A DNA stretch of 64,000 nt from Hydrogenoanaerobacterium saccharovorans. GTDB taxonomy: Bacteria; Bacillota; Clostridia; Oscillospirales; Ruminococcaceae. Below, piece after piece: positions 8,772 through 17,240 of this stretch; positions within the stretch are counted from its first letter, which is position 1; each line of letters starts with the position of its first letter. The DNA is taken from positions 1,364,001 through 1,428,000 of the forward strand of contig NZ_RKRD01000001.1 of the NCBI RefSeq assembly GCF_003814745.1, given 5' to 3'. Under the pieces are notes generated by a model. The model was not told the origin of the DNA, ran no database searches, and saw nothing but the letters and a program-made list of their open reading frames with translations. A program made the position numbers and the translations under genes.

Positions 8772-9293
8772 ATGGAGGCCATTAAAGGATGGGCGCTTGC
8801 TGTGTGTGTAGCAGCTGTGGCGGGCAGTATTGCACATCTCGCATCGCCGAGCGGGTCAACGCAGAAAATATATAAAATTACAATCAGTCTGTTTTTTCTT
8901 TGCTGCATACTTTCTCCCATAATTACCGGCGCATTGAGCGGAGATTTCCAAATCGACTCGAGTATGCAGCCGCAAACGGAATATCGCACAGATTCTTTGC
9001 AAAATACAATGGAAAAGCAAGTCGAAGAAAACTTTATTGCCTCTGTAAAGAATATTACGGCAGAAGAACTTAATACAATTGATGTACAACCGCAAGAAAT
9101 TTTAATAAACGTTAATACAAACGAGGAAAGCGGCATATTTATTACAGAGATCATCCTTTCGCTTGACGCGAAAGATCAAAATAAACAAGCTGAAATTGAA
9201 AGCAGGATAACACAAAAGCTCGGACAAAAGCCGGTTATGCAGTTCCGGCAGGAGGTGCAAGCACAAGATGGAACAAAGTCAAGCGATGGCTAA
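8772..9293 (+). CDS. spoIIIAF: Stage III sporulation protein AF
   Basis: SpoIIIA complex protein with two N-terminal membrane segments (WALAVCVAAVAGSIAHLA; ISLFFLCCILSPIITGAL) and a soluble domain of about 110 residues that resembles ring-building folds in this family. 173 residues. ATG follows GAGGTGGTACAAGT. The final 26 nt overlap spoIIIAG, so the two are probably coupled in translation. Confidence 0.9.
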   Translation: MEAIKGWALAVCVAAVAGSIAHLASPSGSTQKIYKITISLFFLCCILSPIITGALSGDFQIDSSMQPQTEYRTDSLQNTMEKQVEENFIASVKNITAEELNTIDVQPQEILINVNTNEESGIFITEIILSLDAKDQNKQAEIESRITQKLGQKPVMQFRQEVQAQDGTKSSDG

Positions 9294-9855
9294 TATTAAA
9301 GAAAAAATAAAGACGCTGCTTTACAGCGAAGGCAAAGTGAAAATTATTGTACTGCTCGGTCTTTGCGGGATAGCACTTATTTTGCTCTCGGAACTGTTGC
9401 CGAAGCAGAGTAAAAAACAAGAGCCGCAACCCCAAGTAAGCCAAACAAATGCGGCCTATGCATCACAGCTTGAAGATAAAATATACGCTCTTGTTACAAG
9501 CATTGATGGTGTAGGCAAGGCAAGAGTTCTGGTCACTTTAGAAAGCGGCGTGGAGTATGTCTATGCAAATGCAGAAAAGAAGATTACCGATGTCACACAG
9601 GATTATTCAGAAAATGGCGTAAAAAAACTCCATGAGAAAGATAACAGTGAAAACAGCTATATCCTGGTTGACAACGGAAACGGTAAGGAGGCGCTGATAA
9701 AAACTCAGATTGAACCAAAGGTCAAGGGCGTTGTGGTGGTCTGCGAGGGCGCGGAAAGTATTGAGGTGGAAGAACGAATTATTAATGCAGTAAAAACTGC
9801 GCTCGATCTTTCATCTACGCAAGTATGCATCACTAAGATGGCAGCTGAAAAATAA
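9268..9855 (+). CDS. spoIIIAG: Stage III sporulation protein AG
   Basis: Ring-forming membrane protein of the mother cell-forespore channel. 195 residues: short cytoplasmic N-terminus, one membrane span (IIVLLGLCGIALILLSELL), a Gln/Pro-rich linker, then a soluble domain containing KARVLVTLESGVEYVYA and PKVKGVVVVCEGAESIEV, typical of SpoIIIAG and its secretion-ring fold. Start lies within spoIIIAF, with GGCAGGAGGTG in front. Confidence 0.94.
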   Translation: MEQSQAMANIKEKIKTLLYSEGKVKIIVLLGLCGIALILLSELLPKQSKKQEPQPQVSQTNAAYASQLEDKIYALVTSIDGVGKARVLVTLESGVEYVYANAEKKITDVTQDYSENGVKKLHEKDNSENSYILVDNGNGKEALIKTQIEPKVKGVVVVCEGAESIEVEERIINAVKTALDLSSTQVCITKMAAEK

Positions 9856-9882
9856 TATTACACTTATAGGAGGAATATCCAT

Positions 9883-10434
9883 ATGAACATGATTCTGGGG
9901 AAAAGGCATATTATACTGGCGGCGTTGGTGCTAAGCTTGGGCATTGCGGTCTACCTCAACTGGGTGTATTCCGCCAGCGGAGAGGATTTTGTTGCAACAG
10001 AAACAGCAACAACGACCGAAACCAAAAACTACGGAGACAGCAAATACGTCAGTTTGGACGGAGAACAAATTCAAGTGGTATCGAACTCCAAGTACTTTAA
10101 CGAAGCACGTGTTAACCGTACAAAAACCCGTGATAAAGCAGTTGACAGTATTAAAAAAATGTTTAAAGATGCCGACCTAACCGATACAGAAAAAGCTGCA
10201 CTGGCTGTACAGGCAACTGATATTGCTCAAGCAATTGAGACAGAAGGTGCCGTTGAAAGCCTGATCAAAGCAAAAGGGTTTGAAGATTGCATGGTTTACC
10301 TTGCAGATGATAAAGCTGATGTGATTGTAAAGGCGAGCGGGCTGCAAAAAGAAGATGTTGCAAAAATTAAAGACATCGTTCTTGCACAAACCGATGTCGT
10401 TGTAGAGAATATCTCCATAACCGAAACCAAATAA
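9883..10434 (+). CDS. spoIIIAH: Stage III sporulation protein AH
   Basis: Mother-cell partner of SpoIIQ (or its clostridial functional equivalent) across the septal space; YscJ/FliF-like ring fold. 183 residues with one N-terminal membrane span (HIILAALVLSLGIAVYLNW), a Thr/Glu-rich linker, and a C-terminal domain with ESLIKAKGFEDCMVYL and VIVKASGLQKEDVAKI, as in the family. Excellent AGGAGGA ribosome site. Last gene of the spoIIIA operon. No clear terminator follows. Confidence 0.95.
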   Translation: MNMILGKRHIILAALVLSLGIAVYLNWVYSASGEDFVATETATTTETKNYGDSKYVSLDGEQIQVVSNSKYFNEARVNRTKTRDKAVDSIKKMFKDADLTDTEKAALAVQATDIAQAIETEGAVESLIKAKGFEDCMVYLADDKADVIVKASGLQKEDVAKIKDIVLAQTDVVVENISITETK

Positions 10435-10480
10435 AATTCGCGTATATAATGAAAGAAATAAAATATTCTTATTCAAGCAG

Positions 10481-10508
10481 TTGTGTCTTCCACTTTTTAT
10501 GGTATAAT
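10481..10508 (+). promoter_or_regulatory. Sigma-A-type promoter upstream of the Asp23 gene
   Basis: TTGTGT and TATAAT separated by 16 nt, about 68 nt upstream of the Asp23-family start. It suggests a vegetative unit starting after the sporulation operon. Confidence 0.6.
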
Positions 10509-10575
10509 ATATAAAGTATATTCGTGCATAATAGTGCATTTATGTTGTATTCTTTATATAAGGGAGGCCAAGGTT

Positions 10576-10935
10576 GTGGAAGAAAAGAAAGTAAACGAGA
10601 CCATCGGCAGTCTCAAAATTTCACAGGAGGTCATTGCCACCATTGCAAGCGTTGCTGCTAAAGAGATTGACGGCGTAGCGGGAATGGCAGCATGCCCTGC
10701 TACCATTAAAAAGTTTTTACTTAAAAATCCTGTTGCCAAGTCGATTAATATTGTGCTCAACGATGACATTGCTGTAATCGACGTTTATGTTAATCTTAAA
10801 TATGGCGCTAAAATTCCTGTGGTATCCGAGAATATCCAAAAAAGTGTCAAAGAAGCAGTTCAAACAATGACTGGGATCGTTGTTTCTAAAGTAAATGTGT
10901 TTGTATCTGGCATTGTGTTTGAGGATAATAAATAA
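10576..10935 (+). CDS. Asp23/Gls24 family envelope stress protein
   Basis: Member of the Asp23/YqhY family, small proteins tied to envelope stress and, in Firmicutes such as Bacillus (YqhY), to control of lipid synthesis. 119 residues from a GTG start after GGGAGG, with SLKISQEVIATIASVAAKEIDGVAGMA at the front and the conserved VYVNLKYGAKIPVVSENIQ and VNVFVSGIVF later (the family domain fills the protein). The frame extends further upstream, but across the promoter. Position directly upstream of nusB is the common Firmicutes arrangement (yqhY-nusB). Confidence 0.9.
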   Translation: MEEKKVNETIGSLKISQEVIATIASVAAKEIDGVAGMAACPATIKKFLLKNPVAKSINIVLNDDIAVIDVYVNLKYGAKIPVVSENIQKSVKEAVQTMTGIVVSKVNVFVSGIVFEDNK

Positions 10936-10938
10936 TAG

Positions 10939-10974
10939 AACATACCCTCTCCTTTTGCGGGAGGGTGTGTTTTG
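10939..10974 (+). terminator. Hairpin terminator between the Asp23 gene and nusB
   Basis: ACATACCCTC pairs with GAGGGTGTGT around a GC-containing loop, followed by TTTTGTT. The T tract is short, so part of the transcripts may read through into nusB. Confidence 0.65.
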
Positions 10975-11029
10975 TTGCGTACTAGATGTATTTTGTACCT
11001 TTACAAATAAAAATCGCGGAGGTAGAGCT

Positions 11030-11449
11030 ATGACACGCAGAGATGCCAGAGAACAGGCATTCGTACTCATATTTGAAAAATCGTTTAACAAGGATGACTC
11101 AATTGATGATATCATCAAAAACGCAACCGAGGGCCGAAATATAGAAGTTGACCCATTTGCTTTTCAGCTCGCTTCCGGATGGATGTCTCATGTAGACGAA
11201 ATTGATGAGCAGATTGAAAAGCATTCAACCAAATGGAAGATGAACCGAATCTCCCGTGTGGCGCTTTCAATACTGCGTCTTTCTATTTATGAGCTTCTTT
11301 TTTCAAAAGAGGTTCCGGACAGGGTTGCTATCAATGAGGCAGTTGAACTTGCCAAAAAATTTGGTACCGATGAAGATTCCTCTTTTGTAAATGGTGTGCT
11401 GGGGGCGGTTATGCGCAGCAAGCCTGCAAATAAAACTGAAAATGATTGA
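11030..11449 (+). CDS. nusB: Transcription antitermination factor NusB
   Basis: RNA-binding factor that with NusE (S10) supports antitermination on rRNA operons. 139 residues, all-helical, with the family start TRRDAREQAFVLIFEKSFN and the conserved ALSILRLSIYELLFSKEVPDRVAINEAVELAKKFG region (quoted in parts: VALSILRLSIYELLF; VAINEAVELAKKFG). ATG at 11030 is preceded by GGAGGTAGAGCT; the longer frame from 10895 overlaps the preceding gene and is not used. Confidence 0.95.
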   Translation: MTRRDAREQAFVLIFEKSFNKDDSIDDIIKNATEGRNIEVDPFAFQLASGWMSHVDEIDEQIEKHSTKWKMNRISRVALSILRLSIYELLFSKEVPDRVAINEAVELAKKFGTDEDSSFVNGVLGAVMRSKPANKTEND

Positions 11450-11513
11450 AATGATTACATGGTTACACGCTAAATAAAGATTGCATGTTTACAATAGGAA
11501 AGGAGGTTGCTTC

Positions 11514-12458
11514 ATGGGTTTATTTTTAGGGATAGATACCAGCAACTATACGACATCCACAGCACTTTATGACAGCTCCAACGATACGGTAATACACAGC
11601 CGTAAGCTGCTGCCTGTGCGTGAGGGTGAACTTGGGCTGCGCCAAAGCGATGCTGTATTTGCCCATGTAAAGCAGCTTCCCGAGGTGATTAACAGCCTTT
11701 TGGGGGACAAGCAGTATAAATTCGACGGTGTTGGCTATTCTGCACGCCCGCGTGATGTTGAGGGCTCTTATATGCCGTGTTTTCTTGTGGGAGAAATGCT
11801 GGCAAAAGTGCTTGCCAATCAGAGCAGTGCTCCGCTGTACGATTTTTCTCATCAAGCTGGGCATATTGCTGCGGCACTTTACTCTGCCAATCGTTTGGAT
11901 TTGCTAAAACGAGAATTCGTAGCCTTTCATTTTTCGGGAGGGACTACAGAAGGATTATGGGTAAAGCCTGATCGCGATTGTGTTATGCAAATAAAACAGG
12001 TTTCCGGTACCCTTGACCTAAACGCAGGGCAGGTAGTTGACCGTGTGGGTGGTATGTTGGGCATTCCATTTCCTGCAGGTAAAGAGTTGGAAAAACTGGC
12101 GCTTACTTGTAATACCGATTATCACGTCCGTGTTAAACTCAAAGGAATGGACTGCTGTTTATCCGGTGTAGAAAACCAGTGCCGCGATATGCTTGCAAAA
12201 GGTTCGCAAAAAAATGAGGTCGCAAAATTTTGTTTGGATACTATTTGCGCTACAGTACAGGCAATGAGTGAGGCAATCATGCTGGAATGCGGAGATATCC
12301 CGCGTGTTTACGCTGGCGGAGTAACCAGCAACAGCTTGGTTCGCAATCACATTTCACAGTGGCTTGGTGGGGTGTTTGCAACTCCGGAATTATCTTCTGA
12401 TAATGCAGTTGGTGTTGCATTGCTTGCTTATTTAAGGGCGCAGAGGTCAAGACTATGA
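11514..12458 (+). CDS. TsaD/Kae1-like ASKHA-fold protein
   Basis: Belongs to the Kae1/TsaD/YgjD superfamily (old name O-sialoglycoprotein endopeptidase). 314 residues: N-terminal LGIDTSNYTTSTAL, a metal-site motif SHQAGHIAAAL matching the HxxxH of TsaD, FSGGTTEGLW, and a late YAGGVTSNS loop. TsaD makes the t6A tRNA modification, but in Clostridia a second, shorter paralogue of unknown role often sits by xseA, and this gene looks like that paralogue: it is under the usual 335-345 residues and its core motifs are looser. Its stop overlaps the xseA start (ATGA). Confidence 0.8.
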   Translation: MGLFLGIDTSNYTTSTALYDSSNDTVIHSRKLLPVREGELGLRQSDAVFAHVKQLPEVINSLLGDKQYKFDGVGYSARPRDVEGSYMPCFLVGEMLAKVLANQSSAPLYDFSHQAGHIAAALYSANRLDLLKREFVAFHFSGGTTEGLWVKPDRDCVMQIKQVSGTLDLNAGQVVDRVGGMLGIPFPAGKELEKLALTCNTDYHVRVKLKGMDCCLSGVENQCRDMLAKGSQKNEVAKFCLDTICATVQAMSEAIMLECGDIPRVYAGGVTSNSLVRNHISQWLGGVFATPELSSDNAVGVALLAYLRAQRSRL

Positions 12459-13666
12459 TTAACAATGTACTAACGGTTTCACAGCTGAATCGTTATATTA
12501 AAGCTGTTTTTGATGATAACAAACAGCTTTCAAGCATTTTGATTAAAGGCGAAATATCGAACTTCTCTGACCATTTTAGTTCTGGGCATCTCTATTTTTC
12601 GCTTAAAGATTCAGGTGCATCCGTAAAAGCAGTGATGTTTAAAAGCTATGCACAGCAGCTTAAATTCCGCCCGCAAAACGGGCAAAAAGTATTGCTTACC
12701 TGTTCTGTTTCGGTATTTGAACGTGACGGAATCTACCAATTGTACGTTTATGATATGCAGCCGGATGGTGCAGGTGCGCTGGCACTTGCTTTTGAACAGT
12801 TAAAAGATAAGCTTGCTAAAGAGGGTTTGTTTGACTTAAATCATAAAAAGCCTATTCCCAAATTGCCTCAAAAAATCGGTATAATTACTTCGCAGACAGG
12901 TGCTGCATTGCAAGATATTTTAAATATCCTCGCAAGGCGCTACCCAGTTGTTCGGGTTGTTGTTGTACCTGCTTTGGTACAGGGCGAAAACGCAGCCTTG
13001 GATATGATTACGGCTTTGCAGGCTTTAAACGAAACTAATGCCTGCGATGTAATTATAATCGGCAGAGGTGGCGGTTCTGCCGAGGATTTGTGGGCATTTA
13101 ACAGCGAACAGCTGGCTCGTGCTATCTATGCTTCGCATATTCCGGTAATTTCGGCAGTGGGGCACGAAACCGATTTTACGATTGCAGATTTTGCAGCAGA
13201 CCTGCGTGCTCCAACACCTTCGGCTGCAGCAGAACTTGCCGTACCTGATTTGCAAGAGTTGCGGTACGCATTGGATTCTACACAACAAAAACTTACAGAA
13301 AATATCTACCGCCGCTTGGGTGAATTATCAGCAAAGCTTGCATTTTATCAGCATCATAGGGCATTACAGAGCCCCTCTGCTTTACTGAAACAGTACAGCA
13401 ATCATCTTGCAGAAAGCGAACGTTGCTTAACTGTGGCAATGCAGAAACAATTAGATGCACAGCAACAAAAAATATCAAAATACGCTAGGCTCCTTGATAC
13501 ATTGAGCCCTCTGCATGTTTTGGCAAGAGGTTATGCTATAGCTTTTAAAGAAGGTAAGCCTATGTCTCACAGCAGTGATGCTTCGATTGGTGATGAACTG
13601 TACGTTCAGCTTTCAAATGGCGGGTTGAATGCCCGGGTTACTGCGGTTACGGAGGAACACATATGA
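12455..13666 (+). CDS. xseA: Exodeoxyribonuclease VII large subunit
   Basis: Catalytic subunit of exonuclease VII, which degrades single-stranded DNA to oligonucleotides. 403 residues: N-terminal OB fold (VSQLNRYIKAVFDDN; GEISNFSDHFSSGHLYFSLKD), nuclease core with IGIITSQTGAALQDI, IIIGRGGGSAEDLWAFNSE and SAVGHETDFTIADFAADLRAPTPS (quoted in parts below 20: VGHETDFTIADFAADLRA), then a coiled coil and a short C-terminal domain with LARGYAIAFKEGKP. Overlaps both the preceding gene and xseB by 4 nt, so translation is probably coupled. Confidence 0.96.
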   Translation: MINNVLTVSQLNRYIKAVFDDNKQLSSILIKGEISNFSDHFSSGHLYFSLKDSGASVKAVMFKSYAQQLKFRPQNGQKVLLTCSVSVFERDGIYQLYVYDMQPDGAGALALAFEQLKDKLAKEGLFDLNHKKPIPKLPQKIGIITSQTGAALQDILNILARRYPVVRVVVVPALVQGENAALDMITALQALNETNACDVIIIGRGGGSAEDLWAFNSEQLARAIYASHIPVISAVGHETDFTIADFAADLRAPTPSAAAELAVPDLQELRYALDSTQQKLTENIYRRLGELSAKLAFYQHHRALQSPSALLKQYSNHLAESERCLTVAMQKQLDAQQQKISKYARLLDTLSPLHVLARGYAIAFKEGKPMSHSSDASIGDELYVQLSNGGLNARVTAVTEEHI

Positions 13667-13875
13667 AAAAAGAATTGACATTGGAGCAGGCATTGGAACG
13701 TCTTGACAACATTGTGATGCAATTAGAAGATGGCGGGTTGCCTCTGGATAAAGCACTGAAATTATTTGAAGAAGGCACCTCGCTGGTTCGTTTGTGCAGT
13801 AGCCAAATGCAAGAGGCTCAGCTTAAGGTGGAAGTGCTTTCGAAAGAACTGCTGGCAAAGCAGAAAGATATATAG
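13663..13875 (+). CDS. xseB: Exodeoxyribonuclease VII small subunit
   Basis: Small helical-hairpin subunit that binds the XseA coiled coil. 70 residues with the family pattern LEQALERLDNIVMQLEDG and LPLDKALKLFEEG. GGAGGAACACAT precedes the ATG, which overlaps the xseA stop. Normal length. ispA follows with its own AGGAGG site, as in many Firmicutes. Confidence 0.95.
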   Translation: MKKELTLEQALERLDNIVMQLEDGGLPLDKALKLFEEGTSLVRLCSSQMQEAQLKVEVLSKELLAKQKDI

Positions 13876-13891
13876 GCTTAGGAGGAAATCC

Positions 13892-14773
13892 ATGCTCAAT
13901 TATGATGAAAAATACGAACGCTATCTTACTGAAATAGACCAAGCTTTGGATCGGTATCTTAACGAAGCCGATACCCTCTACCAAAGCGTAATTTCTGCTA
14001 TGCGTTACAGCATATTAGGGGCAGGAAAACGTGTGAGAGCAATTCTTTTAATAGAATTTTGCAAGGCTTGCGGAGGCACACAGCAGCTTGCAATGCCTTT
14101 TGCGTGTGCATTGGAAATGATTCACGCTTATTCATTGATTCACGATGATTTGCCATGCATGGACAACGATGAGCTGCGCCGTGGTAAACCATCCTGTTGG
14201 AAAGAGTTCGGAGAAACCACGGCTTTGCTTGCGGGGGACGGACTGTTAACCAAAGCATTTGAGGCGGCAGCAAGCAGCACGGCGCAGGCGAACCTTGCTT
14301 TGCGCGCCATGATGGAACTTGCCAAAAATGCAGGTACATCGGGTATGCTTGGCGGACAGGTAATCGACCTTGAAGGGGAAGGAAAGCCTGTAGACGAAGC
14401 CCGTCTGTTGAAGATGTACTCCATGAAAACAGGAGCACTGATTAATTCAGCTGCTAAAATCGGATGTATTCTTGCAGGCGCAGACGAGGAAAGAATCTCT
14501 CTGTCACATGAGTTTGCAGAAAAAATCGGGTTGGCATTTCAGATTGTTGATGATATACTGGATGTGACAGGAAATGAAAAAATACTTGGAAAGCCTATCG
14601 GCAGTGATGTGCAAAGCCATAAAACAACTTTTGTTGCTTTGCATGATCTTGAGTACGCAAAAAATAAAGCAATTAAGCTAACCGAAGACGCTAAATCAAT
14701 TTTAACGAAATTTGCTTTAGAAGACGATTTTTTATACGAACTTACAGATAGACTGGCGGTTAGAGAAAATTGA
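13892..14773 (+). CDS. ispA: Polyprenyl (farnesyl/geranyl) diphosphate synthase
   Basis: Condenses isopentenyl and dimethylallyl diphosphates to C15 (possibly C20) prenyl diphosphate. 293 residues with the first Asp-rich motif DDLPCMDNDELRRGKP, the GAGKRVRA substrate-binding motif, GGQVIDLEGE and the second Asp-rich motif FQIVDDILDVTG. ATG at 13892 has AGGAGGAAATCC in front; the frame upstream runs through xseB and is not real. The gene between xseB and dxs is the usual Clostridia/Bacillus order and feeds from the MEP pathway enzyme encoded just downstream. Confidence 0.94.
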   Translation: MLNYDEKYERYLTEIDQALDRYLNEADTLYQSVISAMRYSILGAGKRVRAILLIEFCKACGGTQQLAMPFACALEMIHAYSLIHDDLPCMDNDELRRGKPSCWKEFGETTALLAGDGLLTKAFEAAASSTAQANLALRAMMELAKNAGTSGMLGGQVIDLEGEGKPVDEARLLKMYSMKTGALINSAAKIGCILAGADEERISLSHEFAEKIGLAFQIVDDILDVTGNEKILGKPIGSDVQSHKTTFVALHDLEYAKNKAIKLTEDAKSILTKFALEDDFLYELTDRLAVREN

Positions 14774-14779
14774 TGAAGA

Positions 14780-15298
14780 ATGGATGAGCTTATGGGAGTG
14801 CTTCGACAATTTACGGGGAATTATTACATTAATGTGGCTTTTATAGCTTGGGTATCGGCTCAATTATTAAAAACGTTGTTTACGCTTGTTTCCACAAAAA
14901 AGTTTGTACCCGAACGTTTGGTCGGTGCAGGGGGCATGCCCAGTTCGCATTCTGCGCTGGTATGCTCACTTACAGTAACGTTTGCGCGTAAGCTTGGTTT
15001 TTCTTCGCCTGTATTTGCATTGTCCCTTGCCCTAGCAGGTATTGTTATGTACGATGCAATGGGTGTCCGCCGTGCCGCAGGAGAACAAGCAAAGGTGCTC
15101 AACAAAATAGTATTTGGATTTAAAGCGTGGAACTGGAACACGGATGATGATACCGATGATGAAAAGGCTATAGAAGCAGCCGAAATTGTAGAGCACATCC
15201 CCGATAAGGCGCTGAAAGAGTTCATCGGTCATACTCCCCTTGAGGTTTTGGGCGGAGCCCTGTTAGGCATTCTTATTTCTATATCGTTTCCTGTATAA
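14780..15298 (+). CDS. Divergent PAP2 family protein (DUF212/YuiD-like)
   Basis: Small membrane protein of the divergent PAP2 / DUF212 family, annotated in places as acid phosphatase or vanadium haloperoxidase-related. 172 residues with VPERLVGAGGMPSSHSALVC carrying the G-PSSHS phosphatase-like motif (residues roughly 47-60), YDAMGVRRAAGEQAKVLN, and membrane segments at both ends. A role in dephosphorylating prenyl diphosphates would suit its place between ispA and dxs, but that is inference. Start ATG at 14780 lies 6 nt after ispA; the ATG at 14792 is an alternative. Confidence 0.85.
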   Translation: MDELMGVLRQFTGNYYINVAFIAWVSAQLLKTLFTLVSTKKFVPERLVGAGGMPSSHSALVCSLTVTFARKLGFSSPVFALSLALAGIVMYDAMGVRRAAGEQAKVLNKIVFGFKAWNWNTDDDTDDEKAIEAAEIVEHIPDKALKEFIGHTPLEVLGGALLGILISISFPV

Positions 15299-15344
15299 AA
15301 AACTTCTACATATGGCAACTGCTAAACGCTAAAGGAGATTAATC

Positions 15345-17207
15345 TTGCGAAAACAAACACTACTTGACGGGATTCACTCTCCCTATGATGTAAAAAAACT
15401 CAATTATGTTCAGATGGAACAGCTTTGTGAGGAAATTCGAAGCAATCTAATCGAAACCGTTTCTCAAACGGGAGGACATCTTGCATCCAATCTTGGAGTT
15501 GTGGAAATTACCGTTGCATTGCATAAAGTATTTTCTTCACCTACTGATCAAATTATGTGGGATGTCGGTCATCAAGCATATACACATAAGTTGCTTACTG
15601 GTCGTCGTGATCGGTTTAATACTTTGCGCCAAGAAGGCGGCATATCGGGCTTTCCAAAGGCAGAAGAAAGTATTCATGATGTTTTTCTTGCAGGGCACAG
15701 CAGTACGTCGCTTTCAGTGGCAAGCGGTCTTGCAAGGGCGAAAACTCTTTTGCATGAAGAAGGGCATGTCATTGCGGTTATTGGCGATGGCTCTTTTACT
15801 AACGGTATGGTCTATGAGGCTATGAACAATGTCGGTCGATATAAGGACCGTATTATCGTGATCTTAAACGATAATGAGATGTCAATTTCCCGTAATGTAG
15901 GTGCATTTGCTCGTTACCTTGCAAAAATACGTTCAAAACGCGAATATTTTAATGCAAAAGATATCATCGAAAAAGGCATAAAATTAATCCCCGGTATTGG
16001 CAATCCGCTGTATAAAGCAGCGGCTGCATCTAAGGCTGCAATAAAAGATATGCTATACAACAGCAATCTTTTTGAAGTTTTTGGTTTTAATTACCTCGGT
16101 CCAATCAACGGGCACGATGTGAAAAGCCTATGTGAAGTTATGCAGCGTGCAAAAAGCTTAAATCGGCCCGTTCTGCTGCATGTTGAAACTCAAAAAGGAA
16201 AAGGTTACCCTTTTGCAGAGAAAAACCCTGGTGCCTTTCATGGGGTATCAAAATTTAATATAGAGACAGGCAACTCAGACATTTCGCCGTCAGACAGCTA
16301 TTCCACTGTTTTTGGTGAAACACTCACCGAGCTAGCAAAAAAGGATGACAGTATTTGTGCCATTACTGCGGCTATGAAGTACGGTACAGGTCTTTCAAGT
16401 TTTGCGGCCACTTACCCGCAACGTTTTTTTGACATTGGTATTGCAGAAGGCCATGGAGTTACCTTTTCGGCAGGGCTTGCACGTAATGGGCTAAAACCGG
16501 TGTTTGCGGTTTACTCTACTTTTTTGCAGCGTGGCTACGACCAGATACTGCACGATACTGCAATTGAACAGCAACATGTGATATTTGCAGTGGATCGTGC
16601 GGGAATAGTGGGAGAAGACGGCGAAACGCATCAAGGGTTGTTTGATGCTGCTTATTTGTCGACGGTTCCGAACATGACTGTTTACTCTCCGACGACCTAT
16701 GCCGAGTTGCGTTATTTTACACGCAAAGCACTGTATGAATGTAAAGGTCCCGTCGCGTTGCGTTACCCAAGAGGGAAAGAGCCTGTTTTACCCGCCCATA
16801 CCTCAACCGAACAGGATTATATTTTACTGGATGACAATAAAGCTGATATGCTTATCATAACCTACGGCAAGGAGTTTGAACATGTATACCAAGCATCTCA
16901 AATGCTTTTAAATCAAAATTGTTCGGTTGCATTGTTAAAACTAAATAAAATTAACCCTATTGAAGAAGGCTGCATAGAACTTGCTTTAAAATACAACCAA
17001 ATTCTCTTTGTTGAAGAAGGAATTCTGCAAGGCGGAATAGCAGAGCATTTTGGTTTGCGTTTGCAGCAGCAAGGCTACCGTGGGAGCTATCATGCCAAGG
17101 CTGTGGATGGTATTTTTGTTCCGCAGGCTACCGTTGCATCTTCGCTGAAAAAACTGGGGCTGGATGCAGAAGGTATTTGCAAAACAATTTTTTCTCTGCG
17201 TCGTTAA
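15345..17207 (+). CDS. dxs: 1-deoxy-D-xylulose-5-phosphate synthase
   Basis: First enzyme of the MEP isoprenoid pathway: joins pyruvate and glyceraldehyde 3-phosphate with thiamine diphosphate; its product also serves thiamine and pyridoxal synthesis. 620 residues. Motifs: GGHLASNLGVVEITVALH, WDVGHQAYTHKLLTGR, thiamine diphosphate site GDGSFTNGMVYEAMNN, DIGIAEGHGVTFSAGLA and DRAGIVGEDGETHQG. Starts with TTG at 15345, supported by AAAGGAG 8 nt upstream and by fit to the family N-terminus. Downstream tlyA-nadK-argR-recN is the usual Firmicutes order. Confidence 0.96.
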   Translation: MRKQTLLDGIHSPYDVKKLNYVQMEQLCEEIRSNLIETVSQTGGHLASNLGVVEITVALHKVFSSPTDQIMWDVGHQAYTHKLLTGRRDRFNTLRQEGGISGFPKAEESIHDVFLAGHSSTSLSVASGLARAKTLLHEEGHVIAVIGDGSFTNGMVYEAMNNVGRYKDRIIVILNDNEMSISRNVGAFARYLAKIRSKREYFNAKDIIEKGIKLIPGIGNPLYKAAAASKAAIKDMLYNSNLFEVFGFNYLGPINGHDVKSLCEVMQRAKSLNRPVLLHVETQKGKGYPFAEKNPGAFHGVSKFNIETGNSDISPSDSYSTVFGETLTELAKKDDSICAITAAMKYGTGLSSFAATYPQRFFDIGIAEGHGVTFSAGLARNGLKPVFAVYSTFLQRGYDQILHDTAIEQQHVIFAVDRAGIVGEDGETHQGLFDAAYLSTVPNMTVYSPTTYAELRYFTRKALYECKGPVALRYPRGKEPVLPAHTSTEQDYILLDDNKADMLIITYGKEFEHVYQASQMLLNQNCSVALLKLNKINPIEEGCIELALKYNQILFVEEGILQGGIAEHFGLRLQQQGYRGSYHAKAVDGIFVPQATVASSLKKLGLDAEGICKTIFSLRR

Positions 17208-17240
17208 TGTATAGAAAATTTTCTGAATATGGTGGATAAT

